Of a DNA stretch of 58,336 nucleotides, positions 35,592 through 47,465 are shown piece by piece (position 1 is the stretch's first letter; each line of letters starts with the position of its first letter). Below the pieces are notes generated by a model that was not told where the DNA came from, searched no databases, and saw only the letters and a program-made list of their open reading frames with translations. Source of the DNA: Opitutus sp. GAS368 (lineage in GTDB: Bacteria > Verrucomicrobiota > Verrucomicrobiia > Opitutales > Opitutaceae); the NCBI GenBank assembly GCA_945906965.1, contig CAMDRP010000009.1, forward strand, positions 1 to 58,336, written 5' to 3'. A program made the translations under genes and the position numbers.

Positions 35592-37838
35592 TTAGGGGAC
35601 TTCGTAAACTTCGAGCAGCGCTAGGCCCGCGCTGCCGTTTACCCCCGAGAGCTGGGCTGTATAGCTGCCAGGCGCCAAAGTTATCAATAATATGGCGTCG
35701 TTACTGTTGGCGTCTGTGATAGCGAAAGCGCCTACGCTATTGCCGACCGTGGTGAGTTGGGGGAGGCCTTCCCAGTTGTCGTTGCGAGCGATGACAGCTG
35801 AGCCTGAGAACAGCTCCAGTTTGGGGTTAGCCATGACCCCCGGCACGCCGAGTGCGGCTAGTCCTGGACCGATCGCGCGTATCAACATCGATTTGGCGGT
35901 GCTGCCGCCGATCACAAAGCCCGTGGTGAGGATGGCATCAGCACTCATTTGTTTGAGCACGGCTAGGTTGATGAGTCTCGGGGTGGAGGCGACAAAGTTG
36001 CCGGCCGAGGTGGCGTCGTAAATTTCCGCAATCACGCTACCGGTACCCCTGTTCGTGTCGCCTACTCGAATGGTGTATCCACCAAGTGCGGTGTCTGATT
36101 TGTAGACTGCGGCGTCCTTGCTGGTGGATTCGCCGTAGTTAAAGGCGCCAACCGTGGTGAAGGCTTTTTTTAAGTTATCGGATCCTGCCCAGTTGTCGTT
36201 ACTCTCAATAACGGTGCTGCCAGATAGTAGTTCGAGGCGTGGATCGGGTAGCACATCGGCGAGGCCAAAAGCGCGTAGCGCAGGACCGGCAGCGCGGATG
36301 AGGAGAGGTTTGGTGCCGATGGTGTTTTCTCCGCCAAGCGTTACCCCGAGTGTAAAATAACTTTCGGCTGCACTTAAGTTGGTGAGAATGGACAGATTAA
36401 TGAGTCGGCCGAAATCGTTGGTCGAAGAAATCGAGAGGATGGCGGGGTTGCTCGTGACACTGCCGATTGAATTCGTGGCCACACAGGTATAGGTGCCGGC
36501 TTGTGCGGCGGAGGCTTTCGTGAGGACAAGTGGGTTCTGGGTCGCGCCAGAAATCGCGGTGCCGTTGCGGTACCAGTTGAGGGTGGGTGTAGGGATGCCG
36601 CTAACGCTGGCGGTAAAGACTACCGTGCTGCCTGACGAAATAGTTTGGGAGGCAGGGGAGGAGATGAATTTCGGGGCTGCGGTCGTCCCATTGATAGTGA
36701 GTAGGGCTTCTTTGCTAGTGACGCTGCCGCCATTATTGCTGACCACGACAGAGTAGCGACCGGTGTCCGCGGGTTGCACATCCGCGATGGTTAAGGTGTC
36801 ACTGGCCGTGGAGTTGCCATAATTCACTCCGTCTTTTTTCCACTGGTAAACGCGTGGAGTGCTGCCTTTGGCGCCAACGGTGAATACCACATTTCTGCCT
36901 GGTAAACTGGTCACGGAAACTGGATCGGATGAAATCGTGGGAGCTACGTAGGTGTCGGTGACGGTGAGCACCATCGAGCTGGTGACAGAGCCTCGGCTGT
37001 TGGTTACGGTCACACTCCAGGTTCCGGCGCTGGCTGCTGAAATGTTAGACAGAATAAAACTGGCGGTGCTCACTCCTTGGACGACGTTGTTGCGCCGCCA
37101 TTGATATGAAAACGGTGCGCTGCCGCTCACACTCACACTGAACTCTACGCTGTCACCCTTGAGCGGGGTCTGATCGTAAAGAGGAATGAGTAAAGATGGG
37201 GCGACGGTGCCCGCGTTGGCCGCGTAAAGAAAGGCCGCGCCGGATTTGTCATCGTCGGTAAGCGTATCGATATCGCCCGCGGTGCTGTTCATGACCGCAG
37301 AGACGAATTGGCCGGCTTGGTCGGGATGACTCAGGCCGATAACATGGCCAAACTCATGGAGCGCGACGCGCGAGAATTCGGCGTTGACGCCGCTCGTGCC
37401 GCGAAGCGCCCCTGAGTAAGAATCCCATTTGTATTTGGTGTTAAACGTAACGTCGGCTTCGATAATGCGGGTGCCGATGCGAAAGGAACTGGTGACGGCT
37501 AGAGTGCTATCACCATAAGCTCGGCCAAAATTATCGGCCGAAAAAATCACTTCGTTGGCGAGATTGCCGCTCGCAGGAGTGGTGGTCTTATCGGTCGTCC
37601 AATAAAACGTGCTGCGCACGAGGTGTTGGTTCCACAGTGCGAGCATTTTGGCGGCGGCGGCATTCCAGGAGGCTTGGCCGTCACTGAGGGGCGCATCGGG
37701 GGCCAGCTGCAGGTTCATCACGATGGCTCCATCCGGCCAGACTGCACTGCCGCTGGTCGTAGTGAAGGCATTTAGGCAGGAGGTGGCAAGTAAGCCGCCG
37801 AACGCCAAACACCGGAAGATGTGAAGTAGCTTGTGCAC
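35592..37838 (-). CDS. secreted matrixin-type metalloprotease with Ig-like domains
   Basis: The 748-aa protein has a signal peptide (about residues 1-24) and a metzincin domain with the zinc site HEFGHVIGLSH (His161, His165, His171; Glu162 catalytic) and a Met-turn at Met183. Three Ig-like domains follow (about 213-293, 297-383 and 389-470, each with a YQW or NWYR strand and a Gly-x-Tyr/Trp strand). The C-terminus holds two copies of a roughly 130-residue domain (about 477-608 and 620-748) sharing RLINL, LLIRAxGPxL and NDNW motifs. Such tails are common in secreted Opitutaceae proteins, perhaps for surface attachment. The natural substrate is unknown. Confidence 0.87.
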   Translation of the reverse strand: MHKLLHIFRCLAFGGLLATSCLNAFTTTSGSAVWPDGAIVMNLQLAPDAPLSDGQASWNAAAAKMLALWNQHLVRSTFYWTTDKTTTPASGNLANEVIFSADNFGRAYGDSTLAVTSSFRIGTRIIEADVTFNTKYKWDSYSGALRGTSGVNAEFSRVALHEFGHVIGLSHPDQAGQFVSAVMNSTAGDIDTLTDDDKSGAAFLYAANAGTVAPSLLIPLYDQTPLKGDSVEFSVSVSGSAPFSYQWRRNNVVQGVSTASFILSNISAASAGTWSVTVTNSRGSVTSSMVLTVTDTYVAPTISSDPVSVTSLPGRNVVFTVGAKGSTPRVYQWKKDGVNYGNSTASDTLTIADVQPADTGRYSVVVSNNGGSVTSKEALLTINGTTAAPKFISSPASQTISSGSTVVFTASVSGIPTPTLNWYRNGTAISGATQNPLVLTKASAAQAGTYTCVATNSIGSVTSNPAILSISSTNDFGRLINLSILTNLSAAESYFTLGVTLGGENTIGTKPLLIRAAGPALRAFGLADVLPDPRLELLSGSTVIESNDNWAGSDNLKKAFTTVGAFNYGESTSKDAAVYKSDTALGGYTIRVGDTNRGTGSVIAEIYDATSAGNFVASTPRLINLAVLKQMSADAILTTGFVIGGSTAKSMLIRAIGPGLAALGVPGVMANPKLELFSGSAVIARNDNWEGLPQLTTVGNSVGAFAITDANSNDAILLITLAPGSYTAQLSGVNGSAGLALLEVYEVP

Positions 37839-37842
37839 AGGA

Positions 37843-38457
37843 TCAGCGGGCGTTGATGGGGAATTGGCGTGCCTTCTCGGCGCGAATTTCGGCGATGAAT
37901 GCGGCGGGGGTCATTGGGGTGCCGCCGAGGCGCCGTAAAGTATCAGACAACGTCCCTTGTGTGAGCGGATGGGAGACTTGGGCCACATTTGTGAGGTAGG
38001 CCCCGTTGTCGCGGGCGACCTGATCGGCGCCGGTGATAGGATCACGTAAGATTGTGTAGCGACCGTGCGCCATGCCCACCAGGGGACATATTTGCCGGCC
38101 GTTGTTTTGCACGAAAAGTATGTCGTTTTGCCCGAGCGTAAAACGCGGCATGCCATCAACCACCATCGTCAGTTCCCCTACGGTACCGCCCAAAAACTCC
38201 AAAGTCACTGTCGTGGGGTTGGTGCCGATGATTTGTTCTCTCACGGCGACGGTGACTCGGGTGAAAATGGCCCGACTATTACCTTGGGTTACGAGCTCGC
38301 TGTTAATTGCGGTAACTTCTCCCCATAAGACCGATTCGGATTGCGCTACAAGTTCGGTAAACGTGGGCGGGATTACGGTCGTGGCCACCGCGCATGGGAT
38401 CAGCAAAAGACTCAGAATTAACACGAGATGACGCACATTTATATAGAATGCTTTCAT
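37843..38457 (-). CDS. exported protein of unknown function, partner of the matrixin gene
   Basis: The 204-aa protein has a signal peptide (LVLILSLLLIPCAVATT) and then a mainly beta domain (FTELVAQSESVLWGEV, ITVAVREQI-like strands). It is 4 nt upstream of the metalloprotease gene, so the two are almost certainly co-transcribed. I do not recognise a family. A role as inhibitor, chaperone or processing partner of the protease would be speculation. Confidence 0.75.
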   Translation of the reverse strand: MKAFYINVRHLVLILSLLLIPCAVATTVIPPTFTELVAQSESVLWGEVTAINSELVTQGNSRAIFTRVTVAVREQIIGTNPTTVTLEFLGGTVGELTMVVDGMPRFTLGQNDILFVQNNGRQICPLVGMAHGRYTILRDPITGADQVARDNGAYLTNVAQVSHPLTQGTLSDTLRRLGGTPMTPAAFIAEIRAEKARQFPINAR

Positions 38458-38550
38458 GGCTGAGGATGAGCTAATTTGTGTCAGGCTCTATTTAGTTTAG
38501 TTTTTTTAGCCTTCGGCCGACGACACTTAACTGTATCTTTATTAATTAAA

Positions 38551-38579
38551 TCTACACGAAAGCTCATTCCCTCAGTCAA
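38551..38579 (-). promoter_or_regulatory. possible sigma70 promoter of the matrixin operon
   Basis: On the minus strand TTGACT (38579-38574) and TGTAGA (38556-38551) are 17 nt apart in an AT-rich 202-bp gap between prfC and the exported-protein gene. An 8-bp inverted repeat (AGCTCATT 38561-38568 with AATGAGCT 38585-38592) overlaps the spacer and -35 and could bind a regulator. The -10 is a weak match. Confidence 0.35.
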
Positions 38580-38659
38580 TATGCAATGAGCTATATTTTC
38601 GTAACGGTTTCCTTACCTTACGAAATTTTCAAGAGGATCGGTTGGTATTAAGCTATGCT

Positions 38660-40303
38660 TCAAACCTGCTCGGGCGGTAACTCGAGTAGTTTGATCTCGG
38701 GGTTTTTCTCCACGAAATAGCGCATCGTCCAGTCGTTGGGAAAAAGGGCGATCGGGTTGTCGAATTTGTCGGTGCCGAAGCTCACGCCGGTGGCAATGAT
38801 CAGGCGGGAGTAATCAAAATTCTTGGCGGTGGCGTCGTCGGGAAGTTTGAGCCAACGCAGGACGGTCCACGGCGTCGGGGTGAGACGAGATTCGGCGTTA
38901 TATTCGGATTGGAGGCGCCATTGTACGACTTCGAATTGGAGCGGGCCGACGGCGGCGAGCAGCGTGGCGCCGGGGGGCGCGTTTTTGGCGGTGAAGGATT
39001 GGACGACGCCTTCTTGGAGGAGTTGCTCGAGGCCGGAGCGATATTTCTTCGCGTCGCCGGTATTGGGATTCGAAATGTAGGTGAAGACTTCCGAGGGGAA
39101 ACGCGGGATTTCGTCGTAGTAGATATTGCGGTCCGTCGTAAGGGTGTCGCCGATACCGAACTCGCTGTGACCCACGAGGCCGATGACGTCGCCGGGCCAG
39201 GCCTCATCGACGGTTTCGCGTTCGCGGCCGAAGAGTTTGTGCGAGGAGGAAAGGCGGACGGATTTGCCGGTGCGTTGGTGGGTGACGACCATGTCGCGAT
39301 CAAACTTGCCAGAGCACACGCGCAGAAACGCGATGCGGTCGCGGTGTTTCGCATCCATGTTCGCTTGAATCTTGAAGATAAAGCCGGAAAATTTTGCGTC
39401 GGTGACGGGTACTTCGCGAGTGGCCGTGGGCTGGGGAAGGCCTGGAACGGTGACCGTGACGGATTTGCGGGGCGCGGGCGGGACGGAGTCTTTGAGAAAA
39501 CCGTCGAGGAGGAGCTGGATGCCGAAATTATTTACGGCGCTGCCGAAATAGACGGGCGTTTGTTGGCCGGCTTGGACGGCGGCAAGGTCGAAGGGATGGC
39601 CGGCGCCGTCGAGCATCTCGAGCTGGTCTTTGACGTCGCGATAGGTGTCGTCGTCCATCTTGGCGCGGACGATGGGATCATCGAGATCCGTGACGCTCAC
39701 GGGCGCTTGGAATTTGCCGCCAGGGACGCGCTCGAAGAGATGGACTTCGCGCGTGCGGCGATCAAAGACGCCGCGGAATTGGGGGCCGTTGCCGAGGGGC
39801 CAGATGACGGGGCACGATTTGAGGCCGAGGACGTTTTCCAATTCGTCCAACAAGTCGATCGGGCTGCGCGTGGGCCGATCGCACTTGTTCATGAAGGTGA
39901 AAATCGGGACACCGCGACGACGGCAGACTTCGAAGAGCTTACGGGTCTGGGTTTCCACGCCTTTGGCGGCGTCGATGACCATGAGGGCCGCGTCGACGGC
40001 GGTGAGGACCCGGTAAGTGTCTTCGGAGAAATCTTTGTGACCGGGTGTGTCGAGGAGGTTCACTGCGCAGCCGGCGTAATCGAATTGGAGGACGGTGGAG
40101 CTGATCGAGATACCGCGTTGTTTCTCTAGTTCCATCCAGTCGGAGGCGGTGGCGCGTTGGTTTTTGCGGTCTTTGACGGCGCCGGCGAGATGGATGGCGT
40201 TGCCGTAGAGCAGGAATTTTTCCGTGAGCGTGGTTTTGCCCGCATCGGGATGCGAGATGATCGCGAAGGTGCGGCGGCGGGCGATTTCCTGTACGGGCGT
40301 CAT
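38660..40303 (-). CDS. prfC: peptide chain release factor 3
   Basis: The 547-aa GTPase recycles RF1/RF2 after termination. G1 is SHPDAGKTTLTEK, G3 DTPGHKDF and G4 NKCDR, followed by PVYFGSAVNNFGIQLLLD, as in RF3. This pattern separates it from EF-G. Length is normal (about 530 aa). Confidence 0.96.
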   Translation of the reverse strand: MTPVQEIARRRTFAIISHPDAGKTTLTEKFLLYGNAIHLAGAVKDRKNQRATASDWMELEKQRGISISSTVLQFDYAGCAVNLLDTPGHKDFSEDTYRVLTAVDAALMVIDAAKGVETQTRKLFEVCRRRGVPIFTFMNKCDRPTRSPIDLLDELENVLGLKSCPVIWPLGNGPQFRGVFDRRTREVHLFERVPGGKFQAPVSVTDLDDPIVRAKMDDDTYRDVKDQLEMLDGAGHPFDLAAVQAGQQTPVYFGSAVNNFGIQLLLDGFLKDSVPPAPRKSVTVTVPGLPQPTATREVPVTDAKFSGFIFKIQANMDAKHRDRIAFLRVCSGKFDRDMVVTHQRTGKSVRLSSSHKLFGRERETVDEAWPGDVIGLVGHSEFGIGDTLTTDRNIYYDEIPRFPSEVFTYISNPNTGDAKKYRSGLEQLLQEGVVQSFTAKNAPPGATLLAAVGPLQFEVVQWRLQSEYNAESRLTPTPWTVLRWLKLPDDATAKNFDYSRLIIATGVSFGTDKFDNPIALFPNDWTMRYFVEKNPEIKLLELPPEQV

Positions 40304-40406
40304 GGCTAAAGGAAGAGGGAATCGTACGCTGGGCGTAGGGGGAAGACGAAAGTGCGACCGGGGCTTGGCGAGGGCTCGATTGTGGAGCGCAGTCGCGGGC
40401 GATGAA

Positions 40407-41168
40407 TCAGCGGCGCACGGCGACGCCGCGATCGTGGAGATAGGTTTTTACCTGCGGGATGGTGAGGGTGCCGAAATGAAAGAGGCTGGCCGCGAGCACG
40501 GCGCTGGCGCGGCCTGCGGCGAGGACGTCGGAAAAATGGGAAAGTTGGCCGGCGCCACCACTGGCGATCACGGGCACGGAGACGGCGTCGCTGACGGCGC
40601 GCGTGAGGGCGCAGTCGTAACCGGCTTGGGTGCCGTCGGCGTCCATGCTGGTGAGTAGGATTTCGCCGGCGCCTAGCTCGGTCGCGCGGCGGGCCCAGGC
40701 GACGGCGTCGAGCTCGGTGGGGTTGCGGCCGCCGTGGGTGTAGACGCGCCAGGATTTCCCGTCGGGTTCGCGTTTGGCGTCGATGGCGAGGACGATGCAT
40801 TGGGCGCCGAAGCGATCGGAGGCGCGGCGGATGAGTTCGGGGTCCTTGATGGCGGCGGTGTTGAGCGAGACTTTATCGGCGCCGGATTTGAGCATGGCTT
40901 CGATGTCGGCCACGGTGCGGAGACCACCGCCGACGGTGAGAGGCATGAAGCATTGCTCGGCGGTGGCGGCGACCACGTCGTGCATGATGCTGCGGCCGTC
41001 GCTGGAGGCGGTGATATCGAGGAACACGAGTTCGTCGGCGCCTTGGGCATCGTAGGCTTTGGCGGATTCAACGGGGTCGCCAGCGTCGCGGAGCTCTTGG
41101 AATTTCACGCCTTTGACGACGCGGCCGGCATTGACGTCGAGGCAGGGGATGATGCGGCGGGAGAGCAT
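40407..41168 (-). CDS. hisF: imidazole glycerol phosphate synthase cyclase subunit HisF
   Basis: The 253-aa TIM barrel uses ammonia from HisH to form IGP and AICAR in histidine synthesis. [20 protein letters not shown] has catalytic Asp11, and VLAIDAKR holds the second Asp. ATG 41168 gives the standard start; the longer opening to 41228 runs into the terminator hairpin of the next gene. No other his gene is nearby. Confidence 0.96.
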   Translation of the reverse strand: MLSRRIIPCLDVNAGRVVKGVKFQELRDAGDPVESAKAYDAQGADELVFLDITASSDGRSIMHDVVAATAEQCFMPLTVGGGLRTVADIEAMLKSGADKVSLNTAAIKDPELIRRASDRFGAQCIVLAIDAKREPDGKSWRVYTHGGRNPTELDAVAWARRATELGAGEILLTSMDADGTQAGYDCALTRAVSDAVSVPVIASGGAGQLSHFSDVLAAGRASAVLAASLFHFGTLTIPQVKTYLHDRGVAVRR

Positions 41169-41212
41169 GGTGGTGGCGTGATCCGAAAGTGAGCGGAGGG
41201 CGGGAGCGGAGC

Positions 41213-41246
41213 AAAAAGAAAGACGCACGTTACGGTGCGTCTTTCG
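41213..41246 (-). terminator. terminator of the 585-aa protein gene
   Basis: A perfect 10-bp stem (AAAGACGCAC 41219-41228 with GTGCGTCTTT 41235-41244) is followed on the minus strand by a T-rich run (CTTTTTGC). It lies between the 585-aa gene and hisF. Confidence 0.8.
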
Positions 41247-41271
41247 CTCGGGCGAGCCGACTGCGAGGGAT

Positions 41272-43029
41272 TTAGACGTGCGCGATGTCGGGATCGAAGT
41301 TGACGGCGAGGCGATAGACGTTGCCGGGACGCATGACGAGTGGGTGATCGCGCACGAGGTGTTGCAGGAAATGAATCTTGCCGTAGTTGGTGCGGTAGGT
41401 CGGATCGGCGCTGACGACTTCGGTCTCTTGCCAGACGGCTTGGAAATCGTCTTTGGCCACGGTGCAGCGGTGGCCTTGTTGCCCGAGGGCGAGGGCGCCG
41501 ACGACGTGGTACTTCGAGTGGGGCGCCGCGATGGCGAGCGTGTAGCGGAATTTATCCAGCGTGACCTGCTGCTTAACGGTGTAGGCGAATTCGCAGCTGA
41601 TCTTGGTACCGGTGAAGGTCCACTGGACTTTCACGCTGCCGAGATTTTTGACGAATTCCTCGTTGGTGTTAATCAGATCCGGCTGGTCGTAGCGGAAGTA
41701 AAAGGCGTTTTTGAGGCCGAGGCCGGTGACGCAATTCTTGCCGTAGAAGGCAGGAATGGTGACGTCTTTGCCGAAGGTGAGTTCGGGCACCATAATGGGT
41801 GCGTAGACGTTGTTGGGCCAATCGAAGACGCCGGGGCAATGAGGGAACGGCAGCGTGTCGGCAGAGAGGTGACCGCCGGAGCTCACGAGCGGGATTTGCA
41901 TCTGGATGCCGCTTTCGACATCCCGATAAAGGAAGAGGCCCTGTTCTTTGCGGTTACTCTTGTCGAAAATGACGTAGCGGCCGCTGGTGCGCGCGGGTTC
42001 AACCTTAGGGCCACCGGCAGGCATCTGGATGGTCTTGGCAAGACGCGACCATTGGCAGAGATAACGAGCGGCGTCGAAGTTAGCCATGCGCGTGGTGTGC
42101 GCGTCGTAGGCGGTGCGTTCGGCGTCGCGCAGGTCGAGGAAGCCGTGATCTTGATCCAGATAGGTCTGGTAGAAGAACATGAACAAACGACGCAGGATGT
42201 CGTAGTATTTAACCTTCTGGTCGTCGGCGATCCAGCCGTCGCGGAGGCCTTGAAGGATGAGGCTGATGCAGTGCATCTGGCCGTAGGCACCGGCGGCGCG
42301 GCCGAAGGCCCAGCCGAGCCCGTCGTTGCGGACGAGGTCGGGCATCATTTTGATGTATTTCTCGGCGTAGGTGCGCAGGGTGGGGAGCTTGCGGTCGCGC
42401 ACGCCGCTGTTGGCGTGGAGTTGGAGCGAGGAGCGGATGAAGACGAAGCTCATCACGCCGTAAAGATTGAAGTTGCCGCCGAGGCCGGTGGGGGTGGCGT
42501 CGTCGAAGAAGCCAGCGGTGCTGGTGGCGGTCATGCGCTCGACCATGCGCTCGATTAGGCGCGAGGTTTCGTCTTTTTTGGAAAGACCGAGGGAGAAACG
42601 GGCGACGGCTTTGGCGACGTTGAAGGCCTGCCAATGGTTGTCGTAGTCGGAGCGGTGGAGCAGGGCCTTGTCGATGCGTTCGCGGGTCTCGTCGACGAGG
42701 CGTTCCCAGACGGGATTGCGCTCTTTAGAGGGGCCGAAGCAGAGCAGCCCGAGGGCGGCGTAGGCTAGGCCGTTTTCAGCCGGGGGTTCGGTGAACATCT
42801 GCGCGGTGATGCAGCGCGCGGCGAGGTCGACGATGTCATAGCCTTTTAAAGTAGTCTCGCCGGTCGCGCGGTAATATTCGCCGAGGGCGAGTGCGACGTG
42901 GCCGGGTTCATCGGCGCGTGAGAGCTCGCCGTTGGCGGGCAGAATGGTGCCGTCAGGCTGAATGGAATCGAGGTTGTGGCCCAACATTGAGCGGGCCATA
43001 TCGAGACATTGCTCGGAGAAACTATGCAT
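41272..43029 (-). CDS. uncharacterised 585-aa protein, possible alpha/alpha-toroid fold
   Basis: I do not recognise this cytoplasmic-looking protein with no signal peptide. The first 370 residues are helical with repeated aromatic/His positions ([53 protein letters not shown]). They resemble alpha/alpha-toroid carbohydrate-active proteins such as glycoside hydrolases or polysaccharide lyases. The last 200 are beta-rich (ENGL-type strands, [18 protein letters not shown]), like the sheet domain following the toroid in lyases. The assignment is structural intuition only. It has its own terminator and lies between hisF and rho. Confidence 0.6.
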   Translation of the reverse strand: MHSFSEQCLDMARSMLGHNLDSIQPDGTILPANGELSRADEPGHVALALGEYYRATGETTLKGYDIVDLAARCITAQMFTEPPAENGLAYAALGLLCFGPSKERNPVWERLVDETRERIDKALLHRSDYDNHWQAFNVAKAVARFSLGLSKKDETSRLIERMVERMTATSTAGFFDDATPTGLGGNFNLYGVMSFVFIRSSLQLHANSGVRDRKLPTLRTYAEKYIKMMPDLVRNDGLGWAFGRAAGAYGQMHCISLILQGLRDGWIADDQKVKYYDILRRLFMFFYQTYLDQDHGFLDLRDAERTAYDAHTTRMANFDAARYLCQWSRLAKTIQMPAGGPKVEPARTSGRYVIFDKSNRKEQGLFLYRDVESGIQMQIPLVSSGGHLSADTLPFPHCPGVFDWPNNVYAPIMVPELTFGKDVTIPAFYGKNCVTGLGLKNAFYFRYDQPDLINTNEEFVKNLGSVKVQWTFTGTKISCEFAYTVKQQVTLDKFRYTLAIAAPHSKYHVVGALALGQQGHRCTVAKDDFQAVWQETEVVSADPTYRTNYGKIHFLQHLVRDHPLVMRPGNVYRLAVNFDPDIAHV

Positions 43030-43120
43030 GCGGTGGTTTTTGCGGACTTACTTGGTGACGAAAGGTTGAAGATGCCGAGCCGAGCGAGTGCGCGGCAAGT
43101 GCTAAGTTCGTGGGCTGGCT

Positions 43121-44536
43121 TTAGCGGGCGAGAAGTTTGAGAAACTCGACGTTGGTTTTGGTCTTCGAGAGTCGAGCTATCATGGTATCGGTGGCCTCCT
43201 CGATTTTCTGGGCGACGAGAGCGCGGCGGAAGAAATGGATGCCCTCAAGGGTCTTAGCATCGATGAGAAGTTCTTCTTTGCGGGTGCCCGAGGAGGCAAT
43301 GTTGATGGCGGGCCATAGGCGCATCTCGGCGGCCTTGCGGTCGAGGACGAGCTCCATGTTGCCGGTGCCTTTGAATTCTTGAAAAATAACGTCATCCATG
43401 CGGCTGCCGGTCTCCACGAGCACGGAGGCGATGATGGTGAGCGAGCCGGCTTCTTCGGTGTTGCGGGCGGAGGCGAAGAGTTGGCGAGGTTTCTCGAGGG
43501 CGCGGACGTCGAGCCCCCCAGAGCCGGTGCGGCCGGAGTTGCGGGCGGTGTTGTGCGCGCGGGAGAGGCGGGTGATGGAGTCGACGAAGAGCACGACGTG
43601 GCGGCCGGTCTCGACGAGGCGACGGGCGCGTTCGATGCAGAGGTCGGCGATGCGGATGTGATTCTCGATTTGCTCGTCGTTGGACGAGGCCCAGATTTCG
43701 GCGGGGACGCTCCGTTTGAAGTCGGTGACTTCTTCAGGGCGTTCATCGACGAGGAGGATCATGACGAGACACTCGGGGTTGTTTTCGAGGACGCCGAGCG
43801 CCATGTCGCGCAAAAGGGTGGTCTTGCCGGTGCGGGGTGGGGCGACGATGAGGCCGCGGGTGCCTTTGCCGATGGGGCAGAAGAGATCCACGGCGCGCGT
43901 GGTGAGACGCCCGTCTTTGAGCTCCATCTTGAGTTGTTTGTCGGGCGAGACGGTGGTGAGCGCGGTGAATTCCCATTTCGAGCGACGTTCTTCGAGGGGG
44001 ATGCCGTCGACGGTCTCGATGAATTTCATCTTCGGATTTGGGAAACGACCTTCCGCCGGATACGCGGAGCCGCCGATCATCATGCCAGGCTTTAGCTTGA
44101 AGCGGCGGATGAGCTCTTTGGGGACAAAGGTGTCGCTCGGGCGGCGTTTGCCGTTCTTGGTCATGTCGAGCAATTGGCCGTTGCCGCCGTGGGTGATATC
44201 AATGTCGAGCACGCCTTCGACTTGGATCGTGCGATCAAAGTAGGGCACTGGCGCAGGTGCGGCCGTCGCTACGGGAGCGGGGGGCGTTGCGCTGGGTGCG
44301 CCGTTGGCCTGAGCGGTGACCGGCGCAGGTTGCGCGGCGACGGGAGCGGGTGCAGCCGTGGGCACGAAGATCGCAGGAGCCGGAGCGGGCGCTGCGACGG
44401 GCGGTACAGCCACGATCTCAGGAGCCGCGGCGGCAGGTTTGGGCTTGGCGACGGCGGGTGCGGTCACTTCGGCGGGCGTGATGGGCTCCGCAGGCGCAGC
44501 TACTTTGGCGCGGGAGGACGTCTTTTTTCTTTGCAT
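43121..44536 (-). CDS. rho: transcription termination factor Rho with Ala/Pro-rich N-terminal extension
   Basis: The 471-aa hexameric RNA helicase has an RNA-binding domain (GNGQLLDMTKNGKRRPSDTF), Walker A (APPRTGKTTLLRD), Walker B (LVMILLVDERPEEV) and the ending ARLSKTKTNVEFLKLLAR. The first 95 residues are a low-complexity Ala/Pro/Val stretch with no charged core, unlike the short N-terminus of E. coli Rho. Extensions of this kind occur in several phyla and may affect RNA binding or phase behaviour. It is divergent from acs. Confidence 0.95.
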   Translation of the reverse strand: MQRKKTSSRAKVAAPAEPITPAEVTAPAVAKPKPAAAAPEIVAVPPVAAPAPAPAIFVPTAAPAPVAAQPAPVTAQANGAPSATPPAPVATAAPAPVPYFDRTIQVEGVLDIDITHGGNGQLLDMTKNGKRRPSDTFVPKELIRRFKLKPGMMIGGSAYPAEGRFPNPKMKFIETVDGIPLEERRSKWEFTALTTVSPDKQLKMELKDGRLTTRAVDLFCPIGKGTRGLIVAPPRTGKTTLLRDMALGVLENNPECLVMILLVDERPEEVTDFKRSVPAEIWASSNDEQIENHIRIADLCIERARRLVETGRHVVLFVDSITRLSRAHNTARNSGRTGSGGLDVRALEKPRQLFASARNTEEAGSLTIIASVLVETGSRMDDVIFQEFKGTGNMELVLDRKAAEMRLWPAINIASSGTRKEELLIDAKTLEGIHFFRRALVAQKIEEATDTMIARLSKTKTNVEFLKLLAR

Positions 44537-44651
44537 AACAGATTCTTAGTGGGAATTCGCGCCGGATGCTTGACGCTTAAAACTCTGGGCTGAATAAAGA
44601 GCGCGCTTTTTGTTAGCAGCACATCCTTAAACCCTAAAATCGAACACTATC

Positions 44652-46610
<1,959 letters not shown>

Positions 46611-46637
46611 GGTGTTTTTTAGCTAAACCCCCCACGT

Positions 46638-46678
46638 GCCAAAACGGCCGACATCCTCTCGATGTCGGCCGTTTTTTT
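46638..46678 (+). terminator. rho-independent terminator after acs
   Basis: A stem of about 14 bp (AACGGCCGACATC with GATGTCGGCCGTT, 46643-46673) has a five-base loop and is followed by seven T residues. Confidence 0.95.
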
Positions 46679-46745
46679 GAAAATGAAACGCCACACCACT
46701 TTCCGTTTGCGAGCCGCCGTCCGCGCGCTCTTTCTGGATTCACCC

Positions 46746-47465
46746 ATGAAGTCCGCCCGCCGAGCGCCCCACCGCTCGCCCGCATTTTCCCTGATCGAGC
46801 TCCTCACCGTCATCGCGGTCGTTGGGATCCTTTTTGGTATTACGCTCGGCCTCGTGCGCGGTTCGAAACAGCGGGCGTCGCTCGCCCGGGCAAAGGCTGA
46901 ACTCTCGGCTCTCTCGCTGGCGCTCGAGGCCTTCAAGCGTCACTACGGCGACTATCCCCAGACTGGAGCCTTGGGCCAAGCCACCGCTGTCATCGCGGGT
47001 GACATCGGAGCTACCCAAGCTCAGTCGGCTCTTTTTAACGCTTTGACCGGAGTTTTCTCTCCGCGCCAATTCACGGCCGCCACCCGACTTAACGGCCCGA
47101 TCTTCGTCGATCTGCAGAAATTCGCCCTCGAACCGACGGTCAACTATCGGAACAACGTCAACCTCATCGCCCAACCCACCGGTTCGCCGCCGTTGAAGCC
47201 CGTCATCGTGACCTCGTTTCTCGATCCGTGGGGGAATCGTTATCTCTACTACTATAAATTGCCGCTTCCGCCCGGGCTCCCGAGCCTTTGGCGGGCACCG
47301 ACGTATGTGTTGTATTCGGCCGGCCCTGACGGAAGGCTCGGCTCTGGCAGCACCGGAGCCGGCACTACGGATAGTGGATTTGCTCCTCTAACTGGACTTT
47401 ATTCCGGCACCGCCCAATCGACCGGCTTCAATGCGGATAACCTCTATGCCGACAAACTTCCATGA
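46746..47465 (+). CDS. type II secretion pseudopilin-like protein (GspG-like), cassette gene 1
   Basis: The 239-aa protein has an N-terminal class III prepilin signal RSPAFSLIELLTVIAVVGIL (about residues 11-30) with the +5 Glu and one hydrophobic helix. A GspG-like helix follows (AELSALSLALEAFKRHYGDYPQTG), and then a C-terminal DPWGNRYLYYY that resembles the GspG calcium-binding region. ATG 46746 is chosen; ATG 46662 and 46683 lie in or beside the acs terminator. It is the first gene of the pseudopilin cassette, coupled to the next by ATGA. Confidence 0.85.
   Translation: MKSARRAPHRSPAFSLIELLTVIAVVGILFGITLGLVRGSKQRASLARAKAELSALSLALEAFKRHYGDYPQTGALGQATAVIAGDIGATQAQSALFNALTGVFSPRQFTAATRLNGPIFVDLQKFALEPTVNYRNNVNLIAQPTGSPPLKPVIVTSFLDPWGNRYLYYYKLPLPPGLPSLWRAPTYVLYSAGPDGRLGSGSTGAGTTDSGFAPLTGLYSGTAQSTGFNADNLYADKLP

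Noticed and set aside
41278-42558. A long open frame on the plus strand opposite the 585-aa gene
   Set aside because: It is an antisense shadow of GC-rich coding sequence, Gly/Ala/Asp/Val-rich with no family features. The same holds for the plus-strand frames at 19396-20526 and 38909-40129.
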